Positions 36,222 to 43,049 of a DNA stretch of 64,000 nt are shown one piece after another. Every line of letters begins with the position of its first letter. Position 1 is the stretch's first letter. The translations under genes and the position numbers were made by a program. The DNA comes from Candidatus Enterococcus ferrettii (GTDB lineage Bacteria; Bacillota; Bacilli; Lactobacillales; Enterococcaceae). The notes below the pieces were generated by a model, which ran no database searches, was not told where the DNA came from, and saw only the letters and a program-made list of their open reading frames with translations. Location: the NCBI RefSeq assembly GCF_017377655.1, contig NZ_JAFREL010000070.1, positions 62,001-126,000 on the forward strand, written 5' to 3'.

Positions 36222-37802
36222 ATGGCAGAATATGCAAGTATTTTCAATGATGTTCTTGGTCCAGTGATGGTAGGTCCGTCTAGTTCCCATACAGCCGCAT
36301 CTGTCCGAATTGGTAAAGCGTTGCGTCAAATGGTCAAAGGAAACGTTACTTATTTTCAAGCTGACTTTGATCCGAAAGGTTCTCTGGCGGCCAGTTATAT
36401 TACTCAATGCTCTGATGTTGGTTTAGTCGGCGGTCTTTTGGGTATGGAACCGACCCATGAAGACCTGCTGCGATCCATTGAGTTAGCTGAAGCGGGTGGG
36501 ATGACCATCAATTTTCGAATTATCCCTTACGAAGCGGAGCATCCCAATACTTACCGAATGATTATTCGCAGCGATCAGAAGGAAGAAGTAACGGCCACTG
36601 CATTATCTGTTGGCGGCGGTATGATTGCTTTTACTGAAATTCAAGGCGAACCAGTGACAATTTCTGGCGGCTTTTATGAAACGCTAATCTATGGAAAATC
36701 ACCTACCTCAGCAATTTCAGATGTCACAGCCTATGCCGAGGCAAAAGTACCAGGATTTTGCCAAATTGAACAGCGGGTAGCGGACGAGAAGGTCTTTTTA
36801 AATATTAAGTCTCATCAGCCGATTACTGAAGAAGTTCTAGCTGGTTTTAAACAATTTTTCCAGATAGACGAAGTAATTGCTTTTGACCCGGTTTTACCAG
36901 TGATGTCGCAAAAGGAAAAAAACGTTCCTTTTAAAACAGCAGAAGAAATGCTGCAAATTGCTGAAAGGGATCAGTTGGAGCTATGGCAGTTGGCCACAAT
37001 GTACGAGAGTGTTCGGGGAAACATTTCTGAGCAGCAAGTATATGACAAGATGGCGGATATTGTTGCTATCATGGGTAAAGGGATCGAAATAGGGCTAAAA
37101 GGGACAGAATATGCAGATCGGATACTAGGCTATCAATCCTATAAAGTTGGAGAACACCAAGCGCAAATGATTGGCGGAACGTTGACTGCGGACATTGTCG
37201 CTTTCATTACTGCCATGATGGAAGTAAAAAGTTCGATGAACGTCTTTGTTGCTGCACCTACTGCCGGGTCTTGCGGCGCGTTACCAGGAACAGTTTTTGC
37301 TGTTGCTAAAGAATACAACAAATCAAACGATGAAATCATAAAAGCAATGCTGGCAGCAGGGATTATTGGTGTCTTCATCGCGGAGTATGCCACTTTTGCC
37401 GCGGAGGTTGCCGGTTGTCAGGCTGAGTGCGGCGCAGGATCGGGAATGACCGCAGCTGCCCTAGTACAGCTAATGGGTGGCTCTGCTAGAACAGCGGCCA
37501 ATGCTGCTTCGATGGCATTGCAAAATATTTTTGGTATGGTTTGTGATCCGGTTGATGTACGAGTTGAGGTTCCTTGTTTAGGAAAAAATATGATGTGCGG
37601 CATGAACGCCTTAGGGGCTGCTAACATGGCAATCGCTGGGTTCGATGTGGTCATTCCATTAGATGAGACCATTGATAGCTTTGATAAAGTTGGTCGTATG
37701 ATTCCACCAGAATTACGCTGCACCGGGTTAGCTGGTTTAGCGCAAACGAAAACCGGACTGGAAATTTCTCGACAGCTTGCTTGCCGTAAAGGCTGCTGCT
37801 AA
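36222..37802 (+). CDS. Single-chain iron-sulfur L-serine dehydratase
   Basis: Deaminates L-serine to pyruvate and ammonia. The 526-residue protein has the beta domain first (GPSSSHTAASVRIG, then an ACT-like regulatory part) and the alpha domain from about residue 245. Alpha-domain Cys ligands are likely in TAGSCGALPG, EVAGCQAECGAGSG and MVCDPVDVRVEVPCLG. The chain ends RKGCC; in the Legionella enzyme a C-terminal Cys occupies the cluster, so the terminal Cys pair may do likewise. Many Firmicutes use two separate subunits, so this is the fused form. ATG 36222 has AAGGAGG upstream. Confidence 0.92.
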   Translation: MAEYASIFNDVLGPVMVGPSSSHTAASVRIGKALRQMVKGNVTYFQADFDPKGSLAASYITQCSDVGLVGGLLGMEPTHEDLLRSIELAEAGGMTINFRIIPYEAEHPNTYRMIIRSDQKEEVTATALSVGGGMIAFTEIQGEPVTISGGFYETLIYGKSPTSAISDVTAYAEAKVPGFCQIEQRVADEKVFLNIKSHQPITEEVLAGFKQFFQIDEVIAFDPVLPVMSQKEKNVPFKTAEEMLQIAERDQLELWQLATMYESVRGNISEQQVYDKMADIVAIMGKGIEIGLKGTEYADRILGYQSYKVGEHQAQMIGGTLTADIVAFITAMMEVKSSMNVFVAAPTAGSCGALPGTVFAVAKEYNKSNDEIIKAMLAAGIIGVFIAEYATFAAEVAGCQAECGAGSGMTAAALVQLMGGSARTAANAASMALQNIFGMVCDPVDVRVEVPCLGKNMMCGMNALGAANMAIAGFDVVIPLDETIDSFDKVGRMIPPELRCTGLAGLAQTKTGLEISRQLACRKGCC

Positions 37803-37804
37803 AA

Positions 37805-37839
37805 AAATAAACGTCACGATTTTTTCGTGACGTTTATTT
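37805..37839. terminator. Bidirectional terminator
   Basis: AAATAAACGTCACGA and TCGTGACGTTTATTT form a perfect 15-bp stem, with A/T-rich flanks on both sides. It separates the serine dehydratase from the convergent DUF3343 gene. Confidence 0.85.
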
Positions 37840-37849
37840 GTATACAATC

Positions 37850-38080
37850 CTACAGCGCTACATGAACAAGCTGACAATCCAATTCAGCTGAGTTTTCCTG
37901 AATCAGAGTTCGAATTTGTTCCTCCCAAGCTGTTTCAGAACGCCAGGAGATACCGCAGCCGGCCGATAGCTTTCGTGGAATCGGCATCAACCGTCCAGCA
38001 ATAGTAGCTTCTTTGCATAATGTTGAAAAATACAGAGCGGCATGTTCTGTTTCGAAAGTGACAATCAACCATTTCTTCAT
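37850..38080 (-). CDS. DUF3343 small protein, selenium-linked
   Basis: The 76-residue protein has WLIVTFETEHAALYFST at the start and the central GRLMPIPRKLSAGCGISWR, which fits DUF3343. This family occurs beside YedE/YedF in selenium gene clusters and carries a conserved Cys (here AGCGI). Binding of a sulfur or selenium species is plausible but not shown. ATG 38080 has GGAGTACTCA upstream. It ends the three-gene cluster. Confidence 0.8.
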   Translation of the reverse strand: MKKWLIVTFETEHAALYFSTLCKEATIAGRLMPIPRKLSAGCGISWRSETAWEEQIRTLIQENSAELDCQLVHVAL

Positions 38081-38096
38081 TGAGTACTCCTAAGTT

Positions 38097-39158
38097 TTAA
38101 CGAGAAGCTCTCGCTCTTTTTTCGCGGTTGGTAAAAGCAATAATAAATAGTAAAACAATACATAAAATGACAGCAATTCGACCAAAGCTGGTTGTTCCTT
38201 CCCCTGATGAAGCCAAGCCAAAGTTATGGGCGAAAGCGGCTCCGACCAGCATCCCGATGACTGTAATGCCGGCATCAGAAGAGCCTTGACCAGTTAAAAT
38301 AAGCTGACGGAGAGGACAGCCGCTTAAAAGAACGCCAGCAAAACCGACAACATACAATCCTAGAATATTCCACAAATGTTCCGTGTGGGCAATCGGCTGG
38401 TCTGCAAAGCTCAAATGGAAACTCCCAGTAGTTAAATTATAAATCAAAACGACAACGAATAGTGTAAGCACACCAGTAATTCGATTAAAATTCCTCATCA
38501 AAAAGATATCACGAATACTGCCAGAGAAACAAATCGCGGAAAGCTGAGCCAGGCCTCCGAAAACCAAGCCGCCAACTAAAGAAATAATCACAGGTGCATG
38601 AAAGCTTCCAGGCCCTTCTGCACTGACTATGAACAAAGTCGGTACTAGTAAAAATAGAACAAATAAAACTAGGAAGAAGCCAGGAATCATGAACCCGCTA
38701 GATATTTTCGTTTCTTTAGCTTTGCCTAAAGTGTAGCCTTTTTTTAAGAAAAGACTCCCAGTAAGGACGCCGCCTACAAAACCAATCAATCCAACATAAG
38801 CGTTCAGATCACCGCCGCCCATACGTAAAATCATCCGTAAAGGACAGCCTAGGAACATCAAAGCTCCGATCATCATCATAAAGCCTAATAAAAAACGCGT
38901 AGCCGTAGAAGAACCGCTTCTAGCAGCAAATTCTTTTCTAGGAATCGCCATCAGCATAGCCCCAAAAATAATACCAATAATTTCAGGTCGTAAATATTGA
39001 ACTGGAGGAGCCATATGAAGCTTGGCTGATCCAGCAATATCGCGAATAAAGCAGGCAACACAAATGGCCATATTTGCAGGATTACCAAAATATGCTAGTA
39101 ATACCGCTACTAAACCGAATCCTAAACCAACACCAACATACAATTTTTTACTTTCCAT
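38097..39158 (-). CDS. yedE: YedE-family putative selenium/sulfur transporter
   Basis: The 353-residue membrane protein has about nine to ten helices and the YeeE/YedE duplicated signature: LGCPLRMILRMGGGDLNAYVG and LSGCPLRQLILTGQGSSDAG, each with a Cys in GCPLR. The selenium-associated branch is longer than YeeE and is linked to selenium transport by genome context. ATG 39158 has AAAGGAG upstream. It follows the desulfurase by 6 bp. Confidence 0.88.
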   Translation of the reverse strand: MESKKLYVGVGLGFGLVAVLLAYFGNPANMAICVACFIRDIAGSAKLHMAPPVQYLRPEIIGIIFGAMLMAIPRKEFAARSGSSTATRFLLGFMMMIGALMFLGCPLRMILRMGGGDLNAYVGLIGFVGGVLTGSLFLKKGYTLGKAKETKISSGFMIPGFFLVLFVLFLLVPTLFIVSAEGPGSFHAPVIISLVGGLVFGGLAQLSAICFSGSIRDIFLMRNFNRITGVLTLFVVVLIYNLTTGSFHLSFADQPIAHTEHLWNILGLYVVGFAGVLLSGCPLRQLILTGQGSSDAGITVIGMLVGAAFAHNFGLASSGEGTTSFGRIAVILCIVLLFIIAFTNREKRARASR

Positions 39159-39164
39159 CTCTTA

Positions 39165-40307
39165 TTACTCCTTTTGACTAATTTTTTGTAAAGCATCCAA
39201 GGCTTCCCTAATCTCAGTCTCAGTTGTAAAGGAGGAAAAACTGAAGCGCACGACACCTTGTTCCTTTGTTCCAAGGGCTTCATGCATCAGTGGGGCACAG
39301 TGGCCGCCAGAACGAGTTGCAATGCCATATTCGTAGGCAAGTAAATCGCTGATTTCAGCTGAATCTCTTTGTCCAATGTTCAATGCAACAATTGGGCAAC
39401 GCTGTTTATCAGAGAAATCACCATACAAAATGACCTCATCAAGTTTTGCCGCTTCTTGATAAAAGAGGCGTGTCAACGCACTTATTTTTTGATTTAATTT
39501 TTCAAGGGTCTCCGCTAAGAGATAATCAACACCGGCTGCTAGGCCAGCGATTCCATGACTGTTTAAGGTTCCCGCTTCCAGTGCAGTTGGAAAGAGTGCT
39601 GGGTGCTGTGGATTGAAGGTATCAATCCCGCTGCCTCCAACCTTTAAAGGACGCAAAGAAATACCTGGACGAACATATAAGCCGCCAGTTCCTTGAGGAC
39701 CGTAAAGCCCTTTGTGGCCTGTGAAGCACAAAAGATCAATTCCCATTTTTTGAACATCAATCGGCAGAATACCTGCGGATTGAGAAGCATCCACTACAAA
39801 ATAAAGTCCGTAATTTTGACAAACGTCGCGAACTTTGGCTAAATCCATTACATTTCCAGTCACATTTGATGCGTGAGTCACAATAATGGATTTAGTGTTG
39901 CATTGAACGGCTTTTTCAAAATCAGTATAGTCTAGTTTTCCCTGTCTGTCGGCAGGAATAACTGTCAGCTCTAAGCCTTTTTCAGACTGCAAACGATAGA
40001 GAGGACGCAAAACTGAGTTATGCTCCAACGCAGTAGTAATCACATGATCCTTACCGGTGTGCAACCCATCGATTGCTAAGTTTAAGCTTTCCGTTGCTCC
40101 GGAAGTAAAAACCAACTGTTTGGTTAGTTCCCCATTAAAAAGCTGACACAAAACTTGACGCGCATGAAAGAGTACCTCAGAGGATTTTAAGGAGTCCTCA
40201 TGAACTCCTCGACCAGAGTTGCCAAGTTGCATGAGTGCATCGGTTACTGCCTCGATGACAGCATCTGGTTTTTTCAGTGTAGTAGCGGAGTTGTCCAAAT
40301 AAATCAT
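39165..40307 (-). CDS. Cysteine desulfurase / selenocysteine lyase family
   Basis: The 380-residue class V aminotransferase-fold enzyme uses PLP. The Schiff-base Lys is in CFTGHKGLYGPQGTGG, and the active-site Cys in RSGGHCAPLMHEAL, as in group II (SufS/CsdB) enzymes. It releases sulfur or selenium from cysteine or selenocysteine as an enzyme-bound persulfide. No sufCDUB genes are nearby, and the partners here are YedE and DUF3343, so a selenium role is more likely than Fe-S assembly. ATG 40307 has AAGGAG upstream. First gene of the cluster. Confidence 0.9.
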   Translation of the reverse strand: MIYLDNSATTLKKPDAVIEAVTDALMQLGNSGRGVHEDSLKSSEVLFHARQVLCQLFNGELTKQLVFTSGATESLNLAIDGLHTGKDHVITTALEHNSVLRPLYRLQSEKGLELTVIPADRQGKLDYTDFEKAVQCNTKSIIVTHASNVTGNVMDLAKVRDVCQNYGLYFVVDASQSAGILPIDVQKMGIDLLCFTGHKGLYGPQGTGGLYVRPGISLRPLKVGGSGIDTFNPQHPALFPTALEAGTLNSHGIAGLAAGVDYLLAETLEKLNQKISALTRLFYQEAAKLDEVILYGDFSDKQRCPIVALNIGQRDSAEISDLLAYEYGIATRSGGHCAPLMHEALGTKEQGVVRFSFSSFTTETEIREALDALQKISQKE

Positions 40308-40322
40308 CGTTCATTTCTCCTT

Positions 40323-40435
40323 GTGTGAAAATTTCTTTGCGTGATACAAAGACTAAGTGGGAAACAATGCTTCTTAGAAACTTCTAAGTGAATGTTCACT
40401 CACACTCAAGTAAAGGTATCAATAGACTTCTTCAT
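40323..40435 (-). ncRNA. Candidate structured leader of the selenium cluster
   Basis: On the minus strand, GTGTGA (40405-40400) pairs with TCACAC (40328-40323), next to the AAGGAG of the desulfurase gene. Inside lie three short hairpins: GTGA-ACAT-TCAC, CTTAGA-AGTT-TCTAAG (40388-40373) and TCTTTG-TATCACG-CAAAGA. A nine-codon frame with a strong ribosome binding site (ATG 40435, MKKSIDTFT) precedes them. Stems are short and AT-rich, so chance is possible; the AGTGAATGTTCACT part could also be a DNA operator. Confidence 0.3.
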
Positions 40436-40494
40436 TTTTCCCACCTCCTTATTTTCATCAAAAGACCATCAAATGTTCAAGTGATCACAAGTTA

Positions 40495-40524
40495 AGTGTA
40501 GCTGATTGGTACCGGCAAAGTAAA
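40495..40524 (-). promoter_or_regulatory. Promoter of the selenium-associated cluster
   Basis: On the minus strand, -35 TTTACT (40524-40519) and -10 TACACT (40500-40495), 18 bp apart. It gives a leader of roughly 180 nt before the desulfurase gene. Confidence 0.45.
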
Positions 40525-40535
40525 GGTGAAAAGCA

Positions 40536-40574
40536 AAAATAACCCCCTCTTTCTAAAAGAAAGAGAAGGTGGTT
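40536..40574 (-). terminator. tetR terminator
   Basis: On the minus strand, the arms CTCTTTCT and AGAAAGAG, extended by CCACC/GGGGG-type pairs, are followed by a T-rich tail. It overlaps the tetR stop codon. Confidence 0.7.
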
Positions 40575-41172
40575 AGATTCTGGGCAGTAAAGACTTCATC
40601 AATGAAAATTGACCATCAATTTGGGCTTCAGTGATATCGCCAATCAGTGCGAGTACACTTAACCCTTCAATGACGAACATAAAATTTTCAGCTAGGGTAT
40701 CCAAAGATTGTGCAGCTAAGACCCGCTGCTTAATCCCGAGCTCTAGGATCTCGGAAATGGTTTGTTTAGTAGCAGCCATTTGAGCCTGTTGAAACTCTTG
40801 GTCTTCTTCCGATTTATGAGTAAAGTAATACTCATACATAGCCCGCAGCATACTATCGTTGATTGTATTTAACAGACGCTCCTTATGGCTGTTAAAATAA
40901 GTATCCAGTAGTTCATCAAAAGCTTGATTTTCTTTGATGGCTGAACGGATTGAATCAAATTTACGGCTGTTGCGACGTTTTACGGTCTCGATAAAAATTT
41001 CATCTACGGAATCAAAATACAAATAAATTCCACCACGACTGATTCCACAAGCATCAATGATATCCTTCATAGTAACATCAATCAAGCCCTTTTTAGCGAA
41101 TACTCTGCGAGCACTTTCTAAGATAGCTTCTCGCTTTTGCCGCTTACGTTCCTCATTTGAAATGTTTTTCAT
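40573..41172 (-). CDS. TetR-family regulator
   Basis: The 199-residue repressor has an N-terminal HTH: AKKGLIDVTMKDIIDACGIS, then RGGIYLYFDSVDEIF. The C-terminal helical part should bind a ligand. ATG 41172 has GAGGTGA upstream. Divergent from an ECF S-component gene; two related palindromes lie between them, so autoregulation and control of the S component are likely. Confidence 0.9.
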   Translation of the reverse strand: MKNISNEERKRQKREAILESARRVFAKKGLIDVTMKDIIDACGISRGGIYLYFDSVDEIFIETVKRRNSRKFDSIRSAIKENQAFDELLDTYFNSHKERLLNTINDSMLRAMYEYYFTHKSEEDQEFQQAQMAATKQTISEILELGIKQRVLAAQSLDTLAENFMFVIEGLSVLALIGDITEAQIDGQFSLMKSLLPRI

Positions 41173-41194
41173 AAGTCACCTCAGAAATAAATTA

Positions 41195-41246
41195 ATGACA
41201 CAAGTGTCATTTTTATGTATAATCAACCCAATGACATGTGTGTCAT
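41195..41246. promoter_or_regulatory. Twin TetR operators and promoter of the ECF S-component gene
   Basis: ATGACACAAGTGTCAT (41195-41210) and ATGACATGTGTGTCAT (41231-41246) share the arms ATGACA and TGTCAT, with centres 36 bp apart. The -10 TATAAT is at 41218-41223 between them, and the -35 ATGACA (41195-41200) is the first half of operator 1. TetR binding would cover the -35 and the start of transcription. Confidence 0.75.
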
Positions 41247-41274
41247 CAAAATGAATGTATAGGAGTTGCAAATA

Positions 41275-41880
41275 ATGAATACAAAAAATAAAACATATCG
41301 CTTAACGATCCGAGCGATCCTAACCGCGTTAATTATTTTGCAGGCGATGGTTCCTTTTTTAGGTTTTATTCCCTTAGGTATTACTGATTTAACCATTATC
41401 CATATTACTGTCATTATCGCTGCTGTAGTTTTAGGAACCAAGGATGGGATGTTTATTGGAATGGTTTGGGGAATCTTTACGGTCATCCGAGCATTTACCT
41501 CTCCAACCAATCCTTTAGATACATTGGTGTTTACTAATCCAATTGTTTCGGTATTGCCGCGAATTTTAGTGGGATTAGTAGCTGGTCTGCTATTCACTTG
41601 GTTGTACAAAAGGTATCACAAGCTAACAATGGCTACGGTAATTGCTGCCGTCTTTGGCTCATTAACTAATACAGTTTTAGTCTTATCGCTTATGGGATTA
41701 TTATACACTACTGGTGTAGCTGATGCCTATGGGGTAAATCCATCCGGCTTATTTAAAGTCCTTGGAACTTTGATTTTCACCAATGGAATAACTGAAATGA
41801 TTGGTGCAGGAATTATTACACCTTTAATTGTTCGTGCCCTGTTTTCTGCTACTCACTTAAGTCCAGACAATCGAAATTAG
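41275..41880 (+). CDS. ECF transporter substrate-binding S component
   Basis: The 201-residue integral membrane protein has about six helices. The first, with LTIRAILTALIILQAMVPF, has the alanine/small-residue pattern by which S components contact EcfT. IPLGITDLTIIHITVIIAAV resembles the pantothenate-type (PanT) S components; the substrate is not certain. No EcfA or EcfT gene is nearby, so it would share the group II energising module. ATG 41275 has TAGGAG upstream. Divergent from tetR. Confidence 0.82.
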   Translation: MNTKNKTYRLTIRAILTALIILQAMVPFLGFIPLGITDLTIIHITVIIAAVVLGTKDGMFIGMVWGIFTVIRAFTSPTNPLDTLVFTNPIVSVLPRILVGLVAGLLFTWLYKRYHKLTMATVIAAVFGSLTNTVLVLSLMGLLYTTGVADAYGVNPSGLFKVLGTLIFTNGITEMIGAGIITPLIVRALFSATHLSPDNRN

Positions 41881-42133
41881 AGTATTCTAATCGTTATTTT
41901 ATGCTAGGGAGATATGACCGACAGAGAGTAACGATTCTTCATGATTAGAAGATCGCGCTTAAAAAAGCAGGAGGATCAACTGAAGTTGTAGTAGTTTTTA
42001 AGGGTTTTCTGTCGATTTCTTTTAGATTTTTAAGGTTGCTTTGCAGATGGTTTTTTCTAAAAAAATGAAAAAGTGAAAGACAATAAAAAACAATCGTTAT
42101 TTTTAGCTTGTCTGTTTTTTTATTTTTTTAGTG
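41881..42133. other. AT-rich spacer with repeats, no gene seen
   Basis: AATCGTTATTTT occurs at 41889-41900 and again at 42092-42103, and AATCGTTA/TAACGATT (41889-41896, 41929-41936) form an inverted repeat that may end the S-component transcript. I see no reading frame worth calling. Confidence 0.4.
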
Positions 42134-42163
42134 TTGACAAAGGAATTAATCAGGTGGTATTCT
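42134..42163 (+). promoter_or_regulatory. Promoter of the M-box/mgtA transcript
   Basis: The -35 is TTGACA (42134-42139) and the -10 is TATTCT (42158-42163), with an 18-bp spacer. It lies about 20 bp before the riboswitch. Confidence 0.7.
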
Positions 42164-42184
42164 TACCTCGGAAATACGAATAAC

Positions 42185-42337
42185 TTGATTTGTTAGGTGA
42201 GGCTCCTATACAAACACAGGCTACTGCCCAAAAATGTCGAGAGACGCCAATGGGTAGAACAGGAATTGTCGATTACAAGGCTCTTCTTAAGGTAGCTAAA
42301 AGCTCTGCTTTTTACGTTGTATAGTGCCAAAACTCAA
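42185..42337 (+). ncRNA. M-box (ykoK) magnesium riboswitch aptamer
   Basis: The conserved M-box core is visible: GTTAGGTGAGGCTCCTATAC, then ACAGGCTACTGCCCAAAAAT, AGACGCCAATGGGTAGAACA and GGAATTGTCGATTACAAGGC. TTGATTTG (42185-42192) can pair with the segment ending CTCAA near 42337 as closing stem P1. The segment GCCAAAACTCA (42326-42336) can instead pair with TGAGTTTTTGGC (42390-42401) inside the downstream terminator, giving an antiterminator. With Mg bound, P1 holds that segment and the terminator forms. Downstream mgtA fits. Confidence 0.92.
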
Positions 42338-42378
42338 CGACTAGATCGCAATGAGCTTCTTTTTGATGTGCTTATTTC

Positions 42379-42414
42379 AGGCCTTTCGCTGAGTTTTTGG
42401 CGAAAGGTCTTTTT
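42379..42414 (+). terminator. Riboswitch-controlled terminator
   Basis: AGGCCTTTCGC and GCGAAAGGTCT form an 11-bp stem, followed by five T. Its loop and 3' arm contain the sequence that can pair with the M-box 3' segment. Confidence 0.85.
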
Positions 42415-42461
42415 GCGCATCAAGGAATAATTTATTGAGGAGGAACAATCATGGTAAAACA

Positions 42462-42929
42462 GTGTTCACATTAACGCGTTGGAACAGTTCAGATTATTGG
42501 AAAGGAATTAACCTAAGAAATAATTTGTTGATGGAAAGTGCGGGCAAGCCCCTTATCACTTTTGCTCCAACAGAAGAGAGAAATGATTGGCATTTAGTTG
42601 TGCGTGTAGACCATGAAGTTGTAGCAACCTTGCTTCTTCATCCTATAAATGGTCAAATTGCGCAGATCAAACAGGTAGCTGTGTCTCAAAACTGCCAAGG
42701 AATGGGCTTAGGAAAAAAACTAATTGCCTATGCGGAAAATGTTGCGCAAAATTTAGGCTTTGAATTAGTCTTTCTGACAGGACGTAAACAAGCTTGGGAT
42801 TTTTATGAAAAGCTAGGCTATGAAAGCTTTGCAGAAACCTACGTTGATCATGAAGTAGAGTTAAAGATATTTAAGAAGAACCTAGTAGTGACCCAAACAA
42901 AGGAGATGAAAACACATGGACGACAGTAG
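42462..42929 (+). CDS. GNAT-family N-acetyltransferase, start disturbed
   Basis: The product (about 155 residues) has the GNAT acetyl-CoA loop in IKQVAVSQNCQGMGLGKKL and the C-terminal WDFYEKLGYESFAE. Its substrate is unknown. The strong ribosome binding site AGGAGG (42439-42444) points to ATG 42451, but that frame stops after seven codons (MVKQCSH). Adding one A to the AAAA run at 42457 would join it to this frame as MVKTVFTLTRW. As written, GTG 42462 is the first in-frame start, 17 nt from the AGGAGG. It lies between the M-box and mgtA, so it is under magnesium control. Confidence 0.75.
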   Translation: MFTLTRWNSSDYWKGINLRNNLLMESAGKPLITFAPTEERNDWHLVVRVDHEVVATLLLHPINGQIAQIKQVAVSQNCQGMGLGKKLIAYAENVAQNLGFELVFLTGRKQAWDFYEKLGYESFAETYVDHEVELKIFKKNLVVTQTKEMKTHGRQ

Positions 42930-43005
42930 TTCGGAACAACAGAGGTTTTGGAAAGAAAAACGCCCGCTGAAGGCAAAAGACTATTGTCTATTTGTTTTCA
43001 GATAG
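42916..43005 (+). CDS. Candidate 29-residue peptide between GNAT gene and mgtA
   Basis: ATG 42916 has AAAGGAGATG upstream, overlaps the GNAT end by 14 bp, and the frame stops at 43005, 44 bp before mgtA. The product is charged at first (MDDSSSEQQRFWKEKRPLKA) and ends CLFVFR. No membrane helix is present. It could be a short leader influencing mgtA translation, a gene remnant or chance. I do not recognise it. Confidence 0.35.
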   Translation: MDDSSSEQQRFWKEKRPLKAKDYCLFVFR

Positions 43006-43049
43006 CTCGTTTGTTGACCTTCTTTTCAAAATCTCTTCGGAGGTGAAAC

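Noticed and set aside
40501..40520. GGTACC stretch suggesting a T-box
   Set aside because: The T-box signature (GGGTGGTACCGCG) and a following terminator are absent; it reads as a promoter spacer.
41223..41609. Minus-strand 128-codon frame over the S-component gene
   Set aside because: Overlaps a clear membrane transporter gene and the twin operators; no start signal.
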